Assembly: GCA_963721725.1 (NCBI GenBank)
Contig: CAVRLX010000016.1
Span: 434,001 to 498,000, forward strand
Direction of reading: 5' to 3'
Length of the DNA: 64,000 bases
Origin: RI-153 sp963721725
GTDB lineage: Bacteria > Chloroflexota > Anaerolineae > Caldilineales > Caldilineaceae
A model generated the notes under the pieces. That model saw only the letters and a program-made list of their open reading frames with translations, searched no databases and was not told the origin of the DNA. How positions within the stretch are numbered: the stretch's first letter is position 1; each line of letters begins with the position of its first letter. This document shows positions 53,557 through 60,979 of this stretch, piece after piece. The position numbers and the translations under genes were made by a program.

Positions 53557-54603
53557 TTATAACCAGCGCGCAAACCAATCAAACGTCTTCGCCCCGCTGA
53601 AGCGATGTCCGCCTTCAAAAATATCCTGGTCAAAATGATCGGCCACGCCCAGCAGATTATAGACACGGGCGACTTGGGCGCTGGCGATTCTGACTTCGTC
53701 TACGGGGAAAATTGGATCGTGTGTGCCTGCCTCAATCAGCAAGGGGCGCGGCGCAATCAGCGCGGCCAGATCGGCCATCTCGGCGTATTCGAGAATCTTC
53801 GGCACATAGTTACAATCGCAATGAATCGTGGACATAATCGACGAGCGGAAGCTACTAAAGGCCCCGCTGATCACAGCCGCCGTAATCCGCGGTTCGATGG
53901 CAGCGGCATACAGCGTGGTGGTGCCCCCCCCGGACAGCCCCACACAGCCCACCCCCGCCTTGATCGCTTCGGGGCGCGTGGCAATGTAATCGAGCGTACG
54001 CATGACATCCCAAACGCGCATGCCCAGCAGGGTTCGGCCCATGAGCAGGGCATTGAAGGCCAGCGCACGACACGAACTGCGCCACAGGGGATCGCCACTG
54101 GTCATGCCCGGTTGCGGTTCCAGGCGTTCGCCAAAGCCGCGCTGTTCGGGCACAAAGACCATGAAACCGTGACAGGCCAGTTGATGGGCATAGTCGTAGT
54201 TGTGGGCGACAATGTGCGCCGCTTCTTCGGCTGCGGTGGCCCTGCCCAAGAGGTGGGCCGCGCCGCCGCTGCCATGCCCGCTGAGCGCAATCACGGCCCG
54301 ATAGGGCGGCTCGGCATGGTGCGGAATGAGCACGTGGCAGGGAACGTAGAGTCCCGGTTCGCTCTGAAAGGCGACTTTCTCGACGCGGTAAGTCTCGGTT
54401 TCATCGCTCGCCAGCAGGTGTGGCTGCAAAGGAACGCGCGTGGCGGGAAAGCCGCCTAACAATTCCATAAGCTTTGCTGTAAGTTGCCCATGCCAGCTCT
54501 CCCATGCGCCACGCGTGGTGATCGTGAAACTCCCATGGCGCGCCATTGGCTCGTAGTCTTGCCAGAGCCGGTTTAACGTCCCAAACTCAAGGTCGTGGTG
54601 CAT
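53557..54603 (-). CDS. alpha/beta hydrolase (acetylxylan esterase-like)
   Basis: A 348-residue alpha/beta hydrolase of the dienelactone/acetyl-esterase group. The nucleophile elbow is CVGLSGGGTTTLYAAA, the acid is likely Asp in IEAGTHDPIFPV, and the His is near the end in FEGGHRFSGAKTF. AVIALSGHGSGG precedes the oxyanion hole. No signal peptide, so it probably acts on imported, acetylated or esterified sugars. ATG 54603 has GAGAAAA upstream. It follows the two sugar permeases. Confidence 0.82.
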   Translation of the reverse strand: MHHDLEFGTLNRLWQDYEPMARHGSFTITTRGAWESWHGQLTAKLMELLGGFPATRVPLQPHLLASDETETYRVEKVAFQSEPGLYVPCHVLIPHHAEPPYRAVIALSGHGSGGAAHLLGRATAAEEAAHIVAHNYDYAHQLACHGFMVFVPEQRGFGERLEPQPGMTSGDPLWRSSCRALAFNALLMGRTLLGMRVWDVMRTLDYIATRPEAIKAGVGCVGLSGGGTTTLYAAAIEPRITAAVISGAFSSFRSSIMSTIHCDCNYVPKILEYAEMADLAALIAPRPLLIEAGTHDPIFPVDEVRIASAQVARVYNLLGVADHFDQDIFEGGHRFSGAKTFDWFARWL

Positions 54604-54655
54604 AGTTTTCTCGGTGGAATGCGGTTGCTTGGACGGGTTTTGCTGACTGAACTCC

Positions 54656-55555
54656 CTACCCTTTGATCCCCGACATGACAATGCCGCGCACAAAGTATTG
54701 TTGCAGCACGACAAAGAGAGTCAAAATGGGGATGATGCTTAGCAAGGTTCCCGCCATGAGATAGTGATAAAGGGTGGTGTATTGCTGGCGAAACGACGAC
54801 AGCCCCACGGTTAGGGTGAGCTTGTCCTGATCCGTGAGATAGATGACGGGGAGCAAAAATTCGTTCCAGTGGCCCATAAAGGTGAAAAGCGCCAGTGTGG
54901 CGATGACGGGTTTGGCAAGCGGCAAGAAGATCGCCGTGAAGATGCGGAAATGTCCAGCGCCATCAATGGCGGCGGCGTCGCTGTAATCCTGGGGCACGGT
55001 CAAAAAGAACTGGCGAATCAGAAAGGTGCCAAAGGCGCCGCCAAACCAAGCCGGAATGAAGAGCGGATAGTGCGTGTTGACCCAGCCCAGCGCGTTAAAC
55101 AGGAGAAAGGTCGGGATCATGGTTACATGGCCGGGGATCATCAGGGTTGCCAGCAACAACATGAAAAGCACGCTTCGGCCCGGAAAATTCATCCGGGAAA
55201 AAGCATAGGCGGCCATGGCGGTGGTGATAATCTGGCCGATTGTGCCCAGCAGCGAGATCTTGACGCTGTTCAGCGCGAAGACGCCAAACGGAAAGCTGCT
55301 GACCACGTCAATGTAGTTGCGCCAGCGAATGGGGTCGGGAATCCACTGTGGGGGATAGGTGGCGGCTGCGCCCTGGCTTTTGAGCGAGGTCGAAAGCATC
55401 CACAAAAAAGGGATGACCATCGCCACCGCGCCCAGCCAGATCAGCGCGTGCATGAGCAGCGACCACAGGCGCTGGCGTAGGGCGCGCCAGTGTATACGAG
55501 TGGCGAGTGGACGGGTCAAAGGTGCAGGGCTGCCTAAAGTTCGTAATTCGTCCAT
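54656..55555 (-). CDS. sugar ABC transporter permease (MalG type)
   Basis: A 299-residue inner-membrane permease with six helices and the ATPase-coupling EAA loop DYSDAAAIDGAGHFRIFTAIFLPLAKPV. It pairs with the MalF-type permease, whose gene overlaps it by 22 bp, and with the binding protein at 56542. No ATPase gene is linked, as usual for carbohydrate importers of this class that share one ATPase. Confidence 0.93.
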   Translation of the reverse strand: MDELRTLGSPAPLTRPLATRIHWRALRQRLWSLLMHALIWLGAVAMVIPFLWMLSTSLKSQGAAATYPPQWIPDPIRWRNYIDVVSSFPFGVFALNSVKISLLGTIGQIITTAMAAYAFSRMNFPGRSVLFMLLLATLMIPGHVTMIPTFLLFNALGWVNTHYPLFIPAWFGGAFGTFLIRQFFLTVPQDYSDAAAIDGAGHFRIFTAIFLPLAKPVIATLALFTFMGHWNEFLLPVIYLTDQDKLTLTVGLSSFRQQYTTLYHYLMAGTLLSIIPILTLFVVLQQYFVRGIVMSGIKG

Positions 55556-56457
55556 CGTTCCTGCAATCTAAATTGGGCCAGGGTAATCACCATAATAATG
55601 GCGAAAAGGAGATAGGCGGCCGCGGCGGCATAGCCCATGTTGTTGTAGCGGAAGGCGTTCAAATAGATGAACAGGCCCAACACGGTCGTGGCATAGGCCG
55701 GGCCGCCGTTGGTCATGACGTAGACCTGTTCAAAGACCTGGAACGAGGCAATACACGAGATCACCAGCACGAAAAAAGTGGTGGGCGTGAGCAAAGGCCA
55801 CGTGACGCGCCAGAAACGCTGCCAGCGATTGGCCCCGTCGATCATGGCGGCTTCTTCAAGTTCCAGGGGAATGCCCTGCAAACCGGCCAGAAAGATCAGC
55901 ATGTTGATGCCAAAGCCTTTCCAGACGCTCATGATGATCACGGCGGGCATGGCCCAGGCTGTGCTCCCCAGCCACGCCGGACCCGGCAGCCCAATGCCTT
56001 CGAGAAAGTAGTTGATGGGGCCAAAGTTGGGGCTGAAGAGCCATGTCCAGATCAGCGAGGCAGCCACGGTGGACGAGACCACCGGCAAAAAATAGACAGC
56101 GCGATAGAAGGCCACCCAGCGCAGCTTTTGGTTGAGCAGTAAGGCCGCAATCAGGGCCAGGGTCATGTTCAGAGGCACGTTGATCACAGTGTAATAGAAC
56201 GTGTTGCCCAGCACCTTGCGCGGTAGATCCAGTTCAATCAGCGCCTGATAATTATTCAGCCCCACCCATTGCGGCGGCAGCAGAATATTCCAGTTGGTAA
56301 AGCTGATCAGCAAACCGGCGATTACCGGCCCCAGAGAAAAAAAGAGCAAGCCCAGCAAGGTGGGGGCGAGGAAAAGGTAGGCCAGCGCAGCCTCTTGAAA
56401 GCGTTTGCGCTGGCGCAATTTAAGTCCGCGATGGGTACGTAAGACTGTCGGTGTCAT
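55534..56457 (-). CDS. sugar ABC transporter permease (MalF type)
   Basis: A 307-residue permease with six helices. The N-terminal AYLFLAPTLLGLLFFSLGPVIAGLLISF is typical of the UgpA/MalF group, and the EAA loop is LELEEAAMIDGANRWQRFWRVTWPLLTP. It is separated from the binding-protein gene by an 85-bp gap that contains a large palindrome. Confidence 0.93.
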   Translation of the reverse strand: MTPTVLRTHRGLKLRQRKRFQEAALAYLFLAPTLLGLLFFSLGPVIAGLLISFTNWNILLPPQWVGLNNYQALIELDLPRKVLGNTFYYTVINVPLNMTLALIAALLLNQKLRWVAFYRAVYFLPVVSSTVAASLIWTWLFSPNFGPINYFLEGIGLPGPAWLGSTAWAMPAVIIMSVWKGFGINMLIFLAGLQGIPLELEEAAMIDGANRWQRFWRVTWPLLTPTTFFVLVISCIASFQVFEQVYVMTNGGPAYATTVLGLFIYLNAFRYNNMGYAAAAAYLLFAIIMVITLAQFRLQERWTNYEL

Positions 56458-56479
56458 GGTCTGCGTGTTTGGGATGGGG

Positions 56480-56526
56480 ATTGGGGATTAGAGATTGGGT
56501 ACAATCGCCAATCTCTAATCCCCAAT
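56480..56526 (-). repeat. intra-operonic palindrome between binding-protein and permease genes
   Basis: Perfect 19-bp arms, ATTGGGGATTAGAGATTGG and its complement, with a 9-base loop. It lies just after the binding-protein stop and before the permease start. In the mRNA it would be a very stable stem that could protect the upstream message or lower permease expression. Confidence 0.8.
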
Positions 56527-56541
56527 CTTCAGTATCTTCTG

Positions 56542-57879
56542 TTACGGGCGATCCAACACAGCCTGGATGGCGGCATGGGCGGCGGCCACCGATTCATCCA
56601 CAGGGCGCTCGCCCAGATAGCTCAGTTGTAGTTCCTGATCCATTGCCTCGCGCCATTCGGTCCAGCGGAAGCCAAACTCCAGCGGCACGTTGAGATCACC
56701 CTGTTTCAGGATGGCATCTTTGTGTTCGGGCGCTTTGCCCTTCTCCAACCACTGTTCCGAATAGGCAAGGTCTTTCACCACAGGCACTTTGCCAATCCCC
56801 ACCGTGTCGGCGGGGCGGTCGGGGCGAATGGTATAGAGGGCGAAATTGAACGCTTCTTCGGGATGCTTGCTCTTGGCGGCAATCGCCAGTTGATTCGGCC
56901 ACTGCACCGCGGTCTGTTTGACTTTGCCCATGGGCATCATGGCAATGTCCCAATTGAACGTGGCATCCGGGCGGAAGGTCTCAATGCCCCACACGCCGAG
57001 GATTGCCATGGCAACCTTGCCAGAGGCAAAGAGATTGACGGGGCCGCTTTCGGCAAATTCCGCTGGCAGCGGAGCCACCTTGTGAACGTTGATGAGGTCG
57101 GTCCACCATTGGATAGTTTCAATGTTGGTCGGCGTATCCAGCGCAGCACTGGTATAGTCCTCACTGAGGATGCTGCCGCCGTTGGCGTGAATGGACGAAT
57201 CCAGCACATCATAGCCCCAATGGGAGATCATGCCGTATTGGTCTGTGCGGTCACCGGAGCGCTGGGTCAGTTGCAATGCCGCTTCCAGCACATTGTCATA
57301 GGTCCAGTCGTCGGCAGGATAGGCCACACCCGACGCATCGAAGATATCCCTGTTATAATAAAAGGTAACCGTTACCCACTCATAGGGGATGGCATAGAGC
57401 GAGCCATCGGTGCCGGGATAGCGGAGACCATCGAGGGTGCTGAGGAAATACTTATCTGCTTCGTCCGGGCCAAAGACGCCGGCCTGTTCCACCAACGGAT
57501 CCAGATTCAAGGCTACGCCCAGATGGGCAAAGTCCTGAATCCAGGCGGCGCTGACAAAGGCCAGATCCGGGGCTTGCCCGGCAGCGCTCAAGGTCTGATA
57601 CTTCTCATAATAGCCTTCCCAGGGAATTTCCTGTAGGTCTATCTTGACACCGGGGTTGGCCTCCTCGAACGGTTCCACCACCCCGCGGGTCAGGTTGTTA
57701 TCGGTGTTTTCCCCTTGCAGCGCCCAATAAGTTACCACAATTTCTTCGCCATCCGGGGCGCTTTCCGCACTGCTGTCGGCTCCCGTGCTGGGGGCTGCGG
57801 TGGGTGCTACACAGGCTGCAAAGAGCGCAGAGGTGGTTACACCCGCAGCCATGGTCAAAAACCTGCGTCGACTCAACAT
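56542..57879 (-). CDS. extracellular sugar-binding lipoprotein
   Basis: A 445-residue family 1 (SBP_bac_1) binding protein. The N-terminus combines a twin-arginine-like SRRRFLTMAAG with a lipobox LFAAC (Cys22), so it is likely exported folded and lipid-anchored. TYWALQGENTDNNLTRGVVEPFEEANPGV is the first lobe; YAIPYEWVTVTFYYNRDIF and FASGKVAMAILGVWG are family landmarks. The ligand is unknown. It is the first gene of the operon and diverges from the DeoR regulator. Confidence 0.92.
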   Translation of the reverse strand: MLSRRRFLTMAAGVTTSALFAACVAPTAAPSTGADSSAESAPDGEEIVVTYWALQGENTDNNLTRGVVEPFEEANPGVKIDLQEIPWEGYYEKYQTLSAAGQAPDLAFVSAAWIQDFAHLGVALNLDPLVEQAGVFGPDEADKYFLSTLDGLRYPGTDGSLYAIPYEWVTVTFYYNRDIFDASGVAYPADDWTYDNVLEAALQLTQRSGDRTDQYGMISHWGYDVLDSSIHANGGSILSEDYTSAALDTPTNIETIQWWTDLINVHKVAPLPAEFAESGPVNLFASGKVAMAILGVWGIETFRPDATFNWDIAMMPMGKVKQTAVQWPNQLAIAAKSKHPEEAFNFALYTIRPDRPADTVGIGKVPVVKDLAYSEQWLEKGKAPEHKDAILKQGDLNVPLEFGFRWTEWREAMDQELQLSYLGERPVDESVAAAHAAIQAVLDRP

Positions 57880-58220
57880 AGATGTCTCCTTTTGGCATAA
57901 GCCTTAAAATGGGATGGTAAACAAACCTGCTTGGAGAAGGTAGCCTAGATGCACAGTGGTTTGGAGAGTGCCCGGAGAGAAGGGATCTCTTTTCAAATCG
58001 AACAATTAGGCTGGTTTGTCGGTGTGCAAAGTAACATAAATCTGTGTTAAAATGAACTCTATCACATCCCCATAGTGACGTCAACTGTCGAAAACATCCT
58101 GTGAATGGATCGAGAAAAAGAGAGCAGACATCCCTTTTTAGACTCCATTTTAGACTGCATAAGCCATGTTCTCAGGGGGGTCGGCGGTGTTTCTGGGGCA
58201 ATGATGTGTCCTGTGCAGGA

Positions 58221-58252
58221 GTGTTTGCAACAAACACAATTGATGGTACTAT
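58221..58252 (+). promoter_or_regulatory. deoR-type gene promoter with overlapping palindrome (gene-free stretch 57880-58279)
   Basis: TTGCAA (58225-58230) and TACTAT (58247-58252) are 16 bp apart. The -35 is inside the perfect palindrome GTGTTTG-CAA-CAAACAC (58221-58237), a likely operator for the regulator itself. Elsewhere in this 400-bp divergent gap I see no second copy and no clear promoter for the transport operon. Confidence 0.55.
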
Positions 58253-58279
58253 GAACAAAAAAGAACAAGGGTGAACGGA

Positions 58280-59038
58280 ATGATGCTGCCCGGCGAGCGA
58301 CAAGAAGCGATTCTCCACTATCTAACTGAACATGGGTTTGCGGCTGTCGCCACGTTGGCCCAGGAATTTCATGTTTCGGAGATGACGATTCGGCGCGATC
58401 TGGCCGAACTGGAACGACAGCGGGCACTCCAGCGCACCTATGGCGGGGCGACGGTCTATGACCCGGCCTTTTTCGAGGTTTCGCTCCAGGCCAAAACTAC
58501 GCAATTTGTCGAAGAAAAGCGCCGCATCGGCAAAACTGCCGCGGATCTGGTGCAGGACGACGACATTGTAATCCTGGATGCGGGATCGACCACGACCCTG
58601 ATCGCCAAGTTCCTCAAGACCAAACGCATTACCGTCATCACCAATGCCCTCAACATTGCCGCCGATCTCTCTGACTGTCCTGAGATTCAAATCTATGTAG
58701 CAGGCGGCCACCTGCGCCAGGGCTTGCTGGCAATCGTTGGCCCGGAGACAGCCGCTTTCTTTGAGAATATCCGCGCCGACAAGGTATTCATGGGCGCAGA
58801 GGGGATTGACGTACACGGCGGCATCATGGTCCCAGAGCCAAGCGAGGCCCATACCAAACGCGCGATGGCAAACTCGGCGAAGGCGTTAATTGTGGTTGCC
58901 GATCACAGCAAAATCGGACGCAGCACCCTGAGCACGATTGTGCCTCTGGCAAAAGTTACCACCGTGATCACCGGGCGCGAAGCCGAATCTGCACAACTGG
59001 ACGAACTGCGCGCCCATGTCAACATCACGGTGGTTTAA
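58280..59038 (+). CDS. DeoR-family transcriptional regulator
   Basis: A 252-residue repressor. The N-terminal HTH is LPGERQEAILHYLTEHGFAAVATLAQEFHVSEMTIRRDLAELE, the DeoR signature. The sugar-phosphate sensing domain has IGKTAADLVQDDDIVILDAGSTTTLIAKFL, YVAGGHLRQGLLAIVGPETA and VVADHSKIGRS. ATG 58280 follows AAGGGTG; GTG 58271 is a weaker alternative. It diverges from the sugar ABC operon, which it probably controls in response to a phosphorylated sugar. Confidence 0.93.
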   Translation: MMLPGERQEAILHYLTEHGFAAVATLAQEFHVSEMTIRRDLAELERQRALQRTYGGATVYDPAFFEVSLQAKTTQFVEEKRRIGKTAADLVQDDDIVILDAGSTTTLIAKFLKTKRITVITNALNIAADLSDCPEIQIYVAGGHLRQGLLAIVGPETAAFFENIRADKVFMGAEGIDVHGGIMVPEPSEAHTKRAMANSAKALIVVADHSKIGRSTLSTIVPLAKVTTVITGREAESAQLDELRAHVNITVV

Positions 59039-59105
59039 GGCGATTCCCAGCATCAACATCATCCACGAAGGCCACAAAGAAAGACGAAGAGATGCTGTCC
59101 CTAAC

Positions 59106-59180
59106 CAGGTGCGACGCACTCGCCAAGAGTAGAGTGGTTGTGAAACGCTTGGGTGGCGAGTGCGTCGCACCCCTGGCCTG
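59106..59180. repeat. dispersed palindromic element, copy 4
   Basis: A 75-bp element from CAGGTGCGACGCACTCGCCA to GGCCTG with the centre GGTTGTGAAACGCTTGGGTG. It lies between the DeoR gene and the M24-like gene. Confidence 0.8.
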
Positions 59181-59291
59181 TCTGGATACGCGCTGCTTTT
59201 CTATGTGCCCTTTGTGGAGAACAATCTCTTTGGGATAGCCTTAGTGTGTTAATTCTATTTATCCTCTGACTGAAACTAAAGGAGAACGCCT

Positions 59292-60698
59292 GTGAGTAAC
59301 GGGATTGAGTTAAGCGAGATTGACCTGCCGGCCTATGGCGAAGCTACGGTGGAGCCAACCCTTTCGGCGGCGGAGTATCAGGCGCGGATTGACGCCCTGC
59401 GGTCGCGCGCAACATCGGATCAGATCGATGTGGTGGTGGTCTATGCGGACCGCGAGCATTCCGCCAATCTTGCCTTTCTCACAGGCTTTGACCCGCGCTT
59501 TGAAGAAGCCTTGTTGATTGTCGCCACCGATCAGCGCCCGATTTTGCTGGTTGGCAACGAGGGCTGGGACTATGCCCAGATCAGCCCGCTGGATCTGGAT
59601 GTGCAGCTTTACCAGCCCTTTAGCTTGTTGGGCCAGGATCGCACCCGCAGCAAAGGATTATCGGAAACGTTGCGTGGCGGCGGGATTGTCAAAGGGGCCA
59701 GGGTGGGCATCGTCGATTGGAAGTATTTTGGTCCCGATGCTGGCCCCGGTGGGGATGGCGATGGCGACAGTTGGATCAGCGCGCCCGCCTATCTGGTTGA
59801 TGGCATCCGCCAGCTTAGCGGCGCACCCGTGGTCAACGTGACGCGCTGGCTGATGAACGCCCAGGACGGTCTGCGCGCCGAGAATACGGTGGATCAACTG
59901 GCCTGCTTTGAATTTGCCGCCACCTGTATTTCCAATGCCATGCGCCGCGCCATCCTCGCCTTGCAGCCAGGCCGCAGCGAAATTGAGGTCATGCGCGCCG
60001 CCCAGCATCCCGGCCTGCCCAACTCCATGCACCCGATTATTATCTCTGGCCCGCGCGCCGGGCTAGGACTCGCCAGCCCCTCCATGCGGCGCATGGACGT
60101 GGGCGATCCGGTTTCGTGTGCCATGGGCGTGTGGGGCGCGCTCAACGCCCGCGCTGGCTTTTTGGTGCATGACGCCAGCGAGTTGCCGGAGTCAATTCAG
60201 GATTACGTGGATCGGCTGGTCAAGCCCTATTTCGCCGCCATTGCCGAATGGTACAGCACGGTGGGGATTGGCGTTACTGGCGGCGAGATGTTCGCCGTGA
60301 TCAAGCGCCACCTGGGGGATCCGTTCTTCGGCGTGGGTCTCAACCCCGGCCATTTGATCCACCTGGACGAGTGGGTGCATTCGCCCATCTTTGCCGGTTC
60401 GACTCAGAAATTGCGCGCCGGCATGGCCCTTCAGGTGGATGTGATCCCGGCCACCCACAGCCCCTATTTCACCACCAACATTGAAGATGGCATCGCCCTG
60501 GCCGACGAGACCATGCGCCAGGATTTCGCCGCGCGCTGGCCCGAAGCCTGGGGCCGCATCCAGGCCCGCCGCCACTTCATGCAAGAGGCGCTGGGCATCA
60601 CGCTCAAACCAGAGGTGCTGCCCTTCTCCAACCTCAGTGCCCATCTGACGCCCTATTTGCTCAGCCCCAATCTAGCGTTGCACAAGAGCAGCCATTGA
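59292..60698 (+). CDS. M24 (creatinase/Xaa-Pro peptidase)-like protein, metal site degenerate
   Basis: A 468-residue protein with a creatinase-type N-terminal domain (IDVVVVYADREHSANLAFLTGFDPRFEEALLI) and a pita-bread C-terminal domain (RAENTVDQLACFEFAATCISNAMRRAILALQPGRSE). Of the five metal ligands of M24 peptidases, the Asp pair is not seen in MHPIIISGPRAGLGLASPS, and the usual GMVFTIEPG Glu is replaced in GMALQVDVIPA, although GHLIHLDEW keeps histidines. It may be non-catalytic or use another chemistry. GTG 59292 follows AAGGAGAA. It lies downstream of the DeoR gene. Confidence 0.75.
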   Translation: MSNGIELSEIDLPAYGEATVEPTLSAAEYQARIDALRSRATSDQIDVVVVYADREHSANLAFLTGFDPRFEEALLIVATDQRPILLVGNEGWDYAQISPLDLDVQLYQPFSLLGQDRTRSKGLSETLRGGGIVKGARVGIVDWKYFGPDAGPGGDGDGDSWISAPAYLVDGIRQLSGAPVVNVTRWLMNAQDGLRAENTVDQLACFEFAATCISNAMRRAILALQPGRSEIEVMRAAQHPGLPNSMHPIIISGPRAGLGLASPSMRRMDVGDPVSCAMGVWGALNARAGFLVHDASELPESIQDYVDRLVKPYFAAIAEWYSTVGIGVTGGEMFAVIKRHLGDPFFGVGLNPGHLIHLDEWVHSPIFAGSTQKLRAGMALQVDVIPATHSPYFTTNIEDGIALADETMRQDFAARWPEAWGRIQARRHFMQEALGITLKPEVLPFSNLSAHLTPYLLSPNLALHKSSH

Positions 60699-60793
60699 TG
60701 GCGCAACACTACGCAGCATAGCCTGGGTTGTCGCTGTGATCGGACTCATTCACCGCCCTCTTGGCGGGTGCAATGCAAGGTGGGGGGCAACAG

Positions 60794-60858
60794 AAGTGCC
60801 GGGGACTTTGCGCAGGGGCAAGCGGACGAGTTCGCCACCCCGGAAGTCCCCGGCACTT
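60794..60858. repeat. 15-bp inverted repeat AAGTGCCGGGGACTT
   Basis: Perfect arms at 60794-60808 and 60844-60858 are separated by 35 bp. It lies after the M24-like stop and before the promoter of the cargo-like gene, and could be a terminator-like stem or a short mobile palindrome. Confidence 0.6.
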
Positions 60859-60902
60859 TCGCCGATTCGCCCCCATTATGAATTAAATTCCCTATTGGCG
60901 CA

Positions 60903-60960
60903 CCTGTTGCAAGTGCTACCTTTCTCGACTACAATCGAGCGCAATCGCACTTGCAACAGG
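60903..60960 (+). promoter_or_regulatory. promoter inside nested inverted repeats, upstream of the cargo-like gene
   Basis: TTGCAA (60907-60912), 17-bp spacer and TACAAT (60930-60935) form a good promoter. The -35 is within the left 14-bp arm CCTGTTGCAAGTGC (60903-60916), whose exact complement GCACTTGCAACAGG is at 60947-60960 around the expected early transcript. A shorter CTCGA/TCGAG pair surrounds the -10. This suggests tight control by a DNA-binding protein or looping. Confidence 0.65.
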
Positions 60961-60979
60961 ATATGTGGAGGAGAATGTA

